From NCBI GenBank assembly GCA_947626515.1, contig CANQSL010000011.1, positions 1 to 32,565 on the forward strand: DNA of 32,565 nt. The letters run 5' to 3'. Source of the stretch: an uncultured Bacilli bacterium. Its GTDB lineage: Bacteria > Bacillota_I > Bacilli_A > RF39 > UBA660. Numbering within the stretch: position 1 is the stretch's first letter; each line of letters begins with the position of its first letter. Made by a program: the position numbers and the translations under genes. Below are positions 1-8,452 of this stretch, in pieces. The notes under the pieces were generated by a model. That model was not told the DNA's origin, did not search any database, and was given only the letters and a program-made list of their open reading frames with translations.

Positions 1-1
1 T

Positions 2-24
2 ACCGGCATAGCCGGTAGTTTTTT
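2..24 (+). terminator. Intrinsic terminator ACCGGC-ATA-GCCGGT followed by TTTTTT
   Basis: Perfect 6-bp GC-containing stem with a T6 tract at 19-24; probably ends a + strand gene outside the window. Confidence 0.8.
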
Positions 25-50
25 GTTTGACCTTAATGGTCAAACATAAT

Positions 51-86
51 AAAAAAGTATCATATTTTAATTTGATACTTTTTTTA
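51..86. terminator. Bidirectional terminator (A-run, AGTATCA...TGATACT, T-run)
   Basis: Inverted repeat flanked by A6 and T7, immediately downstream of the minus-strand gene ending at 111. Confidence 0.7.
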
Positions 87-110
87 AACATTCATTTTTA
101 GATTATATAA

Positions 111-1277
111 TTACTCTTCGTTATAGATAACTTGTGTTATATTCTTTCCAATTTCTACTAATAGTATGTACCCACTCATATCCATTGTACCAATAGATGG
201 CGCATTAATTTTATACGAAACTTCAAGAATGTTATTTTCCTCTATAATATTTTCTATAGAAACTGAATTACTTCCACTCGTTAGAGGTACATATATTAAT
301 GCTAAAGATTTATTATCAAAATAAAGAGATGAATAATTTTTTAATAAAATATCTAATGTACCTTCCGTTTTGTTTCCATAGCTGTCATATTTATAATTAT
401 TATATTTTTCTACATATTTAACCAAATCTTCATAATTATTAATTATTTTTGCTTTATCAATATCAGTCATATTAATATATTGTGAATAAATAATATCACT
501 TCTATATTTATTTGATTTGCTTAAATTAGTTAATACTTTTTCTATATCTCCATCCATAATTATGAAAGTGGATTCTGCATCTGATTTTAAATAACCAATT
601 TTAGAATTATAGATATACAAAGATACATTATTATCAAAATTTAAAGTATAAATATATCCGTCATCATAAGTTTCATAATCATCATTTATATTAACTTTTA
701 AATATTTTGTATTTGAAATTATTTCCTCTTTCTTAGCTTCATCAATTATATTAATATTTTCATTTTCTTTTAAAACACTTATATTATTAGTTTCAATTTT
801 ATTAAATATTTTATCATTATTAATCTTCTCTATATTAATAAGTTTATCATATAGTTCACTACTAATTTTAACAGGGAATTTATCATTATTAATTTCTACT
901 TCTCCCCAATCTGAACCTACTGTAATTTTATATGAATCATTAACAATTAATTCAAGTTCATCAAATATTATACAATCACAATCATAAAATGATTTATCTT
1001 CTTTTAAAGTTTTTATTATATTAGAAATTTCTACAAAATCATTATCGTTTAATTTTATAGTTTGAAAATTAATAAAGTTATTTGTACTATTTAAGGCATT
1101 AGCCGTACTAATATTATATAAAGGAGCATATCTAAGATCTATTGTTTCTATTTTGTCAGGTAATAAATAATCATTATTTTCCTTTATATTATAAAAATAT
1201 TTTAAACCAAATAAACATACTATACTTATACATATTATAATTAATACAATTATAAAAATAATGATTTTTTTCTTCAT
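111..1277 (-). CDS. Hypothetical protein with one N-terminal transmembrane/signal segment
   Basis: 388-aa ORF; N-terminus MKKKIIIFIIVLIIICISIVCLFGL is a hydrophobic anchor; AGGTGAT-type RBS. Confidence 0.75.
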   Translation of the reverse strand: MKKKIIIFIIVLIIICISIVCLFGLKYFYNIKENNDYLLPDKIETIDLRYAPLYNISTANALNSTNNFINFQTIKLNDNDFVEISNIIKTLKEDKSFYDCDCIIFDELELIVNDSYKITVGSDWGEVEINNDKFPVKISSELYDKLINIEKINNDKIFNKIETNNISVLKENENINIIDEAKKEEIISNTKYLKVNINDDYETYDDGYIYTLNFDNNVSLYIYNSKIGYLKSDAESTFIIMDGDIEKVLTNLSKSNKYRSDIIYSQYINMTDIDKAKIINNYEDLVKYVEKYNNYKYDSYGNKTEGTLDILLKNYSSLYFDNKSLALIYVPLTSGSNSVSIENIIEENNILEVSYKINAPSIGTMDMSGYILLVEIGKNITQVIYNEE

Positions 1278-1362
1278 AATATCACCTAAACCTCATTATA
1301 CATTATAACCAAATACGTTTTTACAAAAATTATAAATATAATGTAAAGAATGTAAATTTATT

Positions 1363-1404
1363 AAAAAAGTTAAATCTGTTCTATAATTTATGATTTAACT
1401 TTTT
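1363..1404. terminator. Bidirectional terminator (AAAAAAGTTAAATC ... GATTTAACTTTTT)
   Basis: Long inverted repeat with A/T tails, directly downstream of the acyltransferase stop. Confidence 0.75.
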
Positions 1405-1411
1405 ATTTAAA

Positions 1412-3616
1412 TTAAGAATTCAATTTTTCTTTTAATAATTTACTTAAAGCTTTATTTCCAAATTCATTTAAATGTACTTTATCAACCATTAAATAATCAT
1501 TATTTTTTACTTCTTCATAAAAATCTATCTTATTGATATCTAAATCATAAGTTTCTATTAAATCATTAATTGACACTAGATATATCTCATAATCTTTATA
1601 TAAATTTATTAAATCATTTAACTCATCTTTGCTTAAATTAATGTTATTATCAAAAGCAAAAACAATTCTATGGGTCATCGTTTTATCTTCTATTGATTTT
1701 TCTATACTATCTTTTATAAAATTATAATCCATTTCTTTATTCATAATAAATTTAGCATCATTAAAGTCTTTAGCTAAAAATTCATATGCATTTAATAGTA
1801 TATCATTTCCAATAAATGTAATTTTACTTAATTCCTTTTTTTCGTGCTCGTCTAATATACTTTGTTTATGTATATTAAACTTTTCTAAATAAACATTGTA
1901 AATACTATCATAAACTGCATTGGTATATGCTTTACTACCATAACCGGTTAAATGAATCTTATCAGATACAAAATATTCTTCGTGTCCTCTTGATACGTTA
2001 TACCAATCAATTATATGTAAATTGCTATATTTTTTAGATAGTGCAATTATATTTTGATTAGCATCAACATTATTAGTTGTAGTTATCCAAAATATATCTC
2101 TATCACCACATAATTTTATTATTTCTTCTTTACAAGATTTAGAGCAATCACCATTAGCACCTAAATTAAATACGATAACATCTTTCAATAAATTTTTAGC
2201 TTGTAAATCATTTATTATATCTTTAACCGCCCATGCTGTACGCGATATTTTTGCATCAAAATAACCATTTGGAAAAGTTTTATATAAGTCTGGAGTTGCC
2301 CCCAACATTACTGAATCTCCTATACCAACTATAGAAAGATTAGTTACTATATTTTTCAAATCTTCTTCCCCATTTTTTAATTCAGTTAATGTTTCACTCC
2401 AAGCATTTTCTTCTTCTTTCTTTTTTTCTATATATTCGTTTTGTTTTTGAATAACTAGTTCTTCATTTTTAGATAATTTATTTTCTAATTCCTTTATTTC
2501 TTTAGTATAATTTTTTGAAGTTATATATTTATAAAAACCAAATAGAGAAATTAGTAAGATTAAAAAACTAAATATATATCTTAATTCTTTAAATCCTTTT
2601 TTCTTATTAAATACATTGCTAAAATGCAATATGCAAGATAATAATAATGTAATAATAATAGTTAAAATTATCTTATACATAAAATTAAGTTTTGTTAACT
2701 GAAAAAAATAAATTACAGGATATTGAACTAAATATATTTCATAACTTATACTACATAAATAAGAAACTAATTTACTTTTTAAGTTATTAATTCTTTTTGT
2801 ATATATTGTTCCATAATCAATTAGTTTACAAGTAATTAAAGAAATTATTAGCATTGCTAAACACATATAATTAATATTACTATCTATAAAAACAAATAAA
2901 GTAATCATTATAATATTATAAATATAAAATAAACTTCGATTTATTAATTTATTTTTATAATAGAATTTGTCAAAATAATTATGAATAAAACCTAATAGCA
3001 TTCCTAAAAATAAAGGAAACATTCTTGTGAAAGTATTATAATACAATATCGTTATATTATTCTGTTTACTTACTTTATAAAAATATAAAAAAGAAACTAT
3101 TGTAGCTAATAATAAAATTATACATGGAAATATTTTATGCAACTTATTTCCTATTTTACGTAAGAACATAAAGATAAATGGAAAAATTAAGTCAAATTGT
3201 AATAATATTGATATATACCATAAATGCATAAATGGGGAACTTATATGTCTTGCAAAATAATCTAAATTTACTCCTATTTGCCAAAAATTATTAAAACCAA
3301 ATAATATAGAATTAACTTCTGCTTTTAAATTAAACCAAAGAGCGTTTGGAATAAATGATAATATTGCTATTGTTAAAAATACTACAATTATTAATGGCAA
3401 ATATATTTTTTTTAATAGATTTAAATAGTATTCTTTTAATGAAAATTTTTTCTTTTTAAAAGCTGATAAGCATGATAAATACGCACTTAAAATAAAAAAA
3501 GTGCATACAGCTAAATAGCCTCCTTTAAGTATATTTAAGTGATAAAATAATACTGAAATACATGCTATTAATCTAACTAAATTTAAATCATTATAAGTTA
3601 CTTTATTGGTTTTCAT
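1412..3616 (-). CDS. Acyltransferase-3 family membrane protein with C-terminal SGNH hydrolase domain(s) (OatA-like)
   Basis: 734 aa; multiple TM helices with N-terminal RLIACISVLFYH; C-terminal VGIGDSVMLGA, FNLGANG and DKIHLTGYG blocks typical of SGNH. Confidence 0.88.
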   Translation of the reverse strand: MKTNKVTYNDLNLVRLIACISVLFYHLNILKGGYLAVCTFFILSAYLSCLSAFKKKKFSLKEYYLNLLKKIYLPLIIVVFLTIAILSFIPNALWFNLKAEVNSILFGFNNFWQIGVNLDYFARHISSPFMHLWYISILLQFDLIFPFIFMFLRKIGNKLHKIFPCIILLLATIVSFLYFYKVSKQNNITILYYNTFTRMFPLFLGMLLGFIHNYFDKFYYKNKLINRSLFYIYNIIMITLFVFIDSNINYMCLAMLIISLITCKLIDYGTIYTKRINNLKSKLVSYLCSISYEIYLVQYPVIYFFQLTKLNFMYKIILTIIITLLLSCILHFSNVFNKKKGFKELRYIFSFLILLISLFGFYKYITSKNYTKEIKELENKLSKNEELVIQKQNEYIEKKKEEENAWSETLTELKNGEEDLKNIVTNLSIVGIGDSVMLGATPDLYKTFPNGYFDAKISRTAWAVKDIINDLQAKNLLKDVIVFNLGANGDCSKSCKEEIIKLCGDRDIFWITTTNNVDANQNIIALSKKYSNLHIIDWYNVSRGHEEYFVSDKIHLTGYGSKAYTNAVYDSIYNVYLEKFNIHKQSILDEHEKKELSKITFIGNDILLNAYEFLAKDFNDAKFIMNKEMDYNFIKDSIEKSIEDKTMTHRIVFAFDNNINLSKDELNDLINLYKDYEIYLVSINDLIETYDLDINKIDFYEEVKNNDYLMVDKVHLNEFGNKALSKLLKEKLNS

Positions 3617-3670
3617 TATTATCTACTATCCTACAATAAATTATATAAAATTCAAAAAAAAAGTCAATAT

Positions 3671-4804
3671 TTAAGACTTATTTTTATTAATTAATGCCAA
3701 ATTTTTTACCCAACTTTCACTCATTTTAGGACTTTCGATAAAATTTGCATCAACAGTATATCCAGTAAGCCATTTTATTAATCTAACATCTGATGTTGTA
3801 ATAAAATCCTTTATTTTTATTAATCTTCCATTTATATGCTTACAATCTATTGATGGAAATTCGCAAATTTTATTTTTACTTAAAATACATTCATGATCAT
3901 AGGTATCTACAAATTTATAATCAAAAGGAATGATATTGTGCAAATCTTTGTACTCTTTTAAACTATTTTTAAAGCTTATACACTTTTCTCTCATAATACA
4001 TTCAGAACAATTCATTTCACAAGGTCTATAATAATGAGCATTATAATCTCTATTCATATTATGAACATAACTTATTAAACAAGATGTTTTTCTAAATATC
4101 AATACGCCATATTTTTTAGCAAGCTTTTCAAATAATTCTATTATTTTTGGATCAATTATTTTTTTATGTCCAAAAGTATAACCTGGATATGGTTTTAAGT
4201 CTAATCCATTTTCATCCCATATCTTTACACTAGAAGGTTTTCCTTGCAAACCGGAATATCCTATAGGAAGATTATACTCTTTAGCAAGCCTAAAAACATT
4301 AGTAAAAGATTCTACTGTATCATTAACATTATATATAATCGGTCTAAATTCAATAGAATATTTGTAATTATTTTTTCTTCTTTTTATTTCTTTCAAATTA
4401 TTTTCAAATCTCTCCATTGTATTTCCATCTAAATAAGAATTTACTCCAAAGCATGAAAATGCTATATGTAAATCTAAATCAAATTTAATATCTGGAAATT
4501 TAGAATAATCACCTTTAGTAACAATAATTACTGGGCCTTTATGTTTAGCATTTTCTAAATCGTGTAATAATTTAATTGTATTATCTATTTGCAATAAAGG
4601 ATCTCCATAAAATAGATTAACAGCAACTGGTAAATTTATAAAATCTGGATTTATTTCACTAGGTAAAATATGATAATTCATATTTTCATGCTTTTCTCCA
4701 TTTAATCTACAATACTTACAATCAAAACAGTAATCTAATGAATCTCCTAATAAATAAAATGATTTTGCAAATAGTGCTAAATCTGTTACTTTTATATCCT
4801 TCAT
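3671..4804 (-). CDS. Radical SAM-like protein with Cys-rich C-terminus
   Basis: Cys cluster DYCFDCKYC, NLFYGDPLLQ (GGEP-like), strand patterns VIIVTKG / IAFSCFG / EFRPIIYN; C-terminal CEMNCSECIMREKC. Confidence 0.6.
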   Translation of the reverse strand: MKDIKVTDLALFAKSFYLLGDSLDYCFDCKYCRLNGEKHENMNYHILPSEINPDFINLPVAVNLFYGDPLLQIDNTIKLLHDLENAKHKGPVIIVTKGDYSKFPDIKFDLDLHIAFSCFGVNSYLDGNTMERFENNLKEIKRRKNNYKYSIEFRPIIYNVNDTVESFTNVFRLAKEYNLPIGYSGLQGKPSSVKIWDENGLDLKPYPGYTFGHKKIIDPKIIELFEKLAKKYGVLIFRKTSCLISYVHNMNRDYNAHYYRPCEMNCSECIMREKCISFKNSLKEYKDLHNIIPFDYKFVDTYDHECILSKNKICEFPSIDCKHINGRLIKIKDFITTSDVRLIKWLTGYTVDANFIESPKMSESWVKNLALINKNKS

Positions 4805-4881
4805 ACTATCACCATTTTCATCTTAGCATTATTTTTATATAAAAAAAAACATTAATTTTTTATATTATGTATAACTTTTTT

Positions 4882-5778
4882 TCATATATTAATATTTGAA
4901 TTAATGTATTTTTTTATAAAATATATCGGTGCTTTTGTTAAATAGTTTTTTATGTATACTAAATTAATTGTAATAGTTGGCAATTTTTCTTTTAATTCTA
5001 TTATTTCAAAATCTTTATTATCTTTTATTAAATCATATATTATATATCCTATACCTAAATTTTCTTTTATAGCGCTTATAATCATTTCACTAGTATGAAT
5101 GTTAATAACATTAGAGATATCCACATTATTTTCTTCTAATAATTTATCTAAATTAATTCTATTGCTAGTTCCTTTTATAGGTAAAATTAAAGGTAAGTCT
5201 TCTAAATCCTTTAAACTTTCTACTGGTTTATTTATTTTCAGATTTTTATTTTTCACAAAACAATTTTTTACTTTTTTTAAAGGTACTATACAAACATCAT
5301 TTAATTTTGTAAATATTGGTGAAGTATCAATAATAAAATCTATTTCATGACTTTCAAGTAATGTTAATAATTGTTCAGTAGATTTACTTATTATAGTTAT
5401 TTCTATATTTGGATACTCTTTATGGAAGTTCAGAATATTGTTAAATAAATAAAATGATCCTATTTGAGATGGAACTCCTATAGACAATTTTCCTTTTTCA
5501 AGAGATTCATCTTCTAGCATAATTCTTTCAGCTATTAAAAAATTATTATAAGCTCTTTCAATATAAAAAAGAAGCGTTTTCCCTTTTTCCGTTAATGTAA
5601 TTCCTTTAATATTTCTAAATACTAATTCACAATTTAAATCGTTTTCTAATTTTTTTATAGCTTTGCTTACAGCTGGTTGAGATATAAAATTTTTTTCCGC
5701 TGCTTTTGAAATACTTCCATATTTAGCAACTTCATAAAAAGTTTTATATAAATTAAGATTAATATTGCTTTTATACAT
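4882..5778 (-). CDS. LysR-family transcriptional regulator (start re-set from the ORF-track start at 5829)
   Basis: MYKSNINLNLYKTFYEVAKYGSISKAAEKNFISQPAVSKAIKKLE is a LysR HTH; ATG at 5778 is preceded by AGGTGT. Confidence 0.9.
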   Translation of the reverse strand: MYKSNINLNLYKTFYEVAKYGSISKAAEKNFISQPAVSKAIKKLENDLNCELVFRNIKGITLTEKGKTLLFYIERAYNNFLIAERIMLEDESLEKGKLSIGVPSQIGSFYLFNNILNFHKEYPNIEITIISKSTEQLLTLLESHEIDFIIDTSPIFTKLNDVCIVPLKKVKNCFVKNKNLKINKPVESLKDLEDLPLILPIKGTSNRINLDKLLEENNVDISNVINIHTSEMIISAIKENLGIGYIIYDLIKDNKDFEIIELKEKLPTITINLVYIKNYLTKAPIYFIKKYINSNINI

Positions 5779-5839
5779 TATAATACACCTTCGAATATAT
5801 ATTATAATAATGTTATTAAAGGATTTCAATAATTATTTC

Positions 5840-5868
5840 TTGATTTAATTACTTACTACTTATATAAT
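5840..5868 (+). promoter_or_regulatory. Putative sigma-A promoter TTGATT-N17-TATAAT
   Basis: Near-consensus hexamers with 17-nt spacing upstream of the + strand ORF at 5891. Confidence 0.6.
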
Positions 5869-5890
5869 ACGATATTAAAGGAGCAATAAT

Positions 5891-6412
5891 ATGAAAGCTT
5901 TTTTAAATAATTTTATGTGCATTGAAATAAATTATGAAGATACAATAATTATAATAGATAAAACAATAAACAACGATATTTGGTTCGAAAGTAATAAAAG
6001 TGATATTACTATAGAATTTAATATGTACTCACATAATACTGATGAATATTATTTATTTTTATCTTTTGAATACTTATTAAAAAACATACTAGGAAGATAT
6101 GTATTATATGAAGATAAGAAAAATAAACTTTTGCCTGTTGATTTTATTGATTTAAAAAATAAAACTATTACATTTCATTCTAATAGTGAATATGATAATA
6201 TTTTGAAAATAAAATTTGAAAATCAATCGATAATATTATCGCTTTCTAAATGTAACTATGCTGGAAAAAATATTAAAAATTGTATAAGAATTAAATCACA
6301 AGATTCAGATTATGGAATTTATTATCAAGATTTTTTAGGTTTTTATAGTTTTTTAGCTAAGAGAATAATAAATTTAAATGATAAGGTAAAAATTAAAGCA
6401 AAGACTATGTAA
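5891..6412 (+). CDS. Hypothetical protein
   Basis: 173-aa ORF with RBS aaaggag and an upstream promoter-like sequence. Confidence 0.7.
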   Translation: MKAFLNNFMCIEINYEDTIIIIDKTINNDIWFESNKSDITIEFNMYSHNTDEYYLFLSFEYLLKNILGRYVLYEDKKNKLLPVDFIDLKNKTITFHSNSEYDNILKIKFENQSIILSLSKCNYAGKNIKNCIRIKSQDSDYGIYYQDFLGFYSFLAKRIINLNDKVKIKAKTM

Positions 6413-6478
6413 ATAATTATTAAAAATAGTATATTTTAGTAATTATTATAATGTATAATATAATTATAGGAGGAAACT

Positions 6479-6850
6479 ATGAATTCTAATTTACAATCAT
6501 TTTTTAGATCAGGTGGGTATGGAAATATGAATGAAGAAATTTCAAATTTAAGAGATACATTTTTTAGTACTAATGGCGAGTATGAATATATTAAAAAATT
6601 AATGAGTACAAAACCAGAAGAATTAATAAGTTTAGTTAATTTATGTAAAAAATTGCCCGATGAATTAATAGCAGAAAAGGCTAAAGAACTTGTAGATAAA
6701 ATTGACTTTGGAGAAATACCGGATGAAGAAATGCAAAATGCTGAAAATAAATTAATTATATACTTTTTAGCATTACAAGATAAAATTCTTTTAAAAGATC
6801 TAATATTAATATCTGATATAGAAGAAAAAGAACCCACTAGAACAAGATAA
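6479..6850 (+). CDS. Hypothetical protein
   Basis: 123-aa ORF preceded by aggaggaaact; terminator at the stop codon. Confidence 0.75.
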   Translation: MNSNLQSFFRSGGYGNMNEEISNLRDTFFSTNGEYEYIKKLMSTKPEELISLVNLCKKLPDELIAEKAKELVDKIDFGEIPDEEMQNAENKLIIYFLALQDKILLKDLILISDIEEKEPTRTR

Positions 6851-6868
6851 TGCAAATTATCTTTTTTT
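6844..6868 (+). terminator. Terminator AAGATAAT-GCAA-ATTATCTT-TTTTT
   Basis: 8-bp stem; the stop codon of the 6479 ORF lies inside the stem. Confidence 0.75.
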
Positions 6869-6870
6869 AT

Positions 6871-6899
6871 TTGACATTTAAATATCATAATGATACTAT
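6871..6899 (+). promoter_or_regulatory. Putative sigma-A promoter TTGACA-N17-TACTAT
   Basis: Consensus -35 with 17-nt spacing ahead of the gene at 6926. Confidence 0.65.
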
Positions 6900-6925
6900 A
6901 AATTTCATTAAAAGAAGGAAAAATT

Positions 6926-8442
6926 ATGGCTGGAATAATACATATTAAAAATAAAGAGAGCAAGACTTTTTTGAAAGAATGCGATTATTTAATAGAACCT
7001 AGTGAATCTCCTATTTATTATTCAATTTCTATTTATACTCTATTAAATGAAAAATTTAATTCATTATATTCAAACAAACATTTAGATGAATTTAAAGATA
7101 GTATTAAATTTTATAAAGATGCATTAGATGAATTTGAAGAAGACAGTAAATATATTAATAAAATTTATACTGTTTTAGATAATTATAAAAATAAAGAAAT
7201 GGATTTAATAAAAAATGCAGAATATATTTCTTTAGATTTCAACATAAAAGAAATAGAAGAATATATAAAATATAATCCAGAAATTTTGTGTAAAAAATTT
7301 ATTTTTTATTTAGATGAAATTGATATTTCATATTTAATTAGATTAAAAGAAATATTTAAAAATACAAATAATTTATATTTTATGATAAAAGGAAATACTG
7401 CACTTATAAATTATAATGACTGTTTAAATACATTCAAATATATTGAAGATATAGCATTGGATTCAAAAAAATACAATTTTTCTCCTTTGGAACAAATAAT
7501 GTATATTTATGATAATATTAGAGATAGAATTTATAAATTGGAAAATGAGGATGAAGATAAAAATATTTCAAGAGATTTATCAAAAGTTATTTTAGGAAAT
7601 AAAATTGTATGCCAAGGTTATGCAAATATTTTTGATGCAGTATTACGAATTTTAAAGTTTAATACACAAATAGTATATCTTTTTAATGAAAAATTGGGAC
7701 ATGCACGAAATATGGTACAAATTATAGATAAAAAATATAATATTAACGGAGTTTATTATTTTGACACAACTTGGGATAGCAAAAAAATGAAAATGACATT
7801 GAATTTCTTTTATCATACAAATATTTTGCTCTAACAAAGTTGGAATTTGAAAAATATAATAAAAAATATATAGATAAAAGATTTAAATGTTTTAATGATA
7901 AATTTGCAGATGAATTTATTGACAATTTGAATAAGAACGGAATAACGAATATCGATTCAAATGTTATACACTCAATTAATTATATGTCTGAATTTTTATG
8001 TAGCGAATGTTTGATTAATCCTATATTTGTTAATAATAATCCTAAAATGTTTACTTTGAAAGAATTATTATTAAAAGATTTTGACTCTAAAAAGACAATA
8101 AAAAAAGTTAAAAAAATGGCAAAATACTTTAATAGTCCTATACCAACAGAAATATTATTAAAAGCATTAGTGAATGTTAGAAAAATACAATATTATAAAT
8201 ATCCACAAAAATATTTATTTGATATAGATACTCTTTGCGAAATTGCAAATAAATCAAAATGGGATCCTTTAGACATATTTGAATTATTTTTTTCATATTT
8301 TAAAAGTTATTCAAATTATAATACTGCTTTAAAAAGTCAAATAAAAAATTATTTAGAAAATAATAATATAGAAAAAGAAATAGAATTGGTAAAACTTACT
8401 AAAACATTGAGAAATATTTATGATAAAAAGAATACAGAATAG
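6926..8442 (+). pseudogene. Transglutaminase-like protein, reading frame interrupted at A7 (7781-7787); ORFs 6926-7834 and 7840-8442 are two halves of one protein
   Basis: Transglutaminase-like Cys/His/Asp blocks GNKIVCQGYANIFDAVLRIL ... GHARNMVQII ... YYFDTTWDS; a -1 shift at the A7 run continues as KKNENDIEFLLSYKYFALTKLEFEKYNKKYIDKRF into the second ORF, which lacks its own ATG and RBS. Confidence 0.75.
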
Positions 8443-8452
8443 TATTCTTTTT
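8425..8452. terminator. Bidirectional terminator AAAAAGAATAC-AGAATA-GTATTCTTTTT
   Basis: Inverted repeat between convergent genes, overlapping both gene ends. Confidence 0.8.

Noticed and set aside
4244-4432. 62-aa + strand ORF inside the radical-SAM-like gene
   Set aside because: No RBS, antisense to a convincing coding region, phenylalanine/isoleucine-rich shadow translation.
5099-5350. 83-aa + strand ORF inside the LysR gene
   Set aside because: Antisense shadow of a clear LysR effector domain.
6436-6963. 175-aa minus-strand ORF
   Set aside because: Antisense to 6479-6850, which has a strong RBS (aggagg) and its own terminator; the minus ORF lacks an RBS and has low-complexity Ser/Ile composition typical of a shadow ORF.
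7652-7925. Two minus-strand ORFs (61 and 60 aa) across the frameshift
   Set aside because: Antisense to the transglutaminase-like gene; no RBS or family signal.
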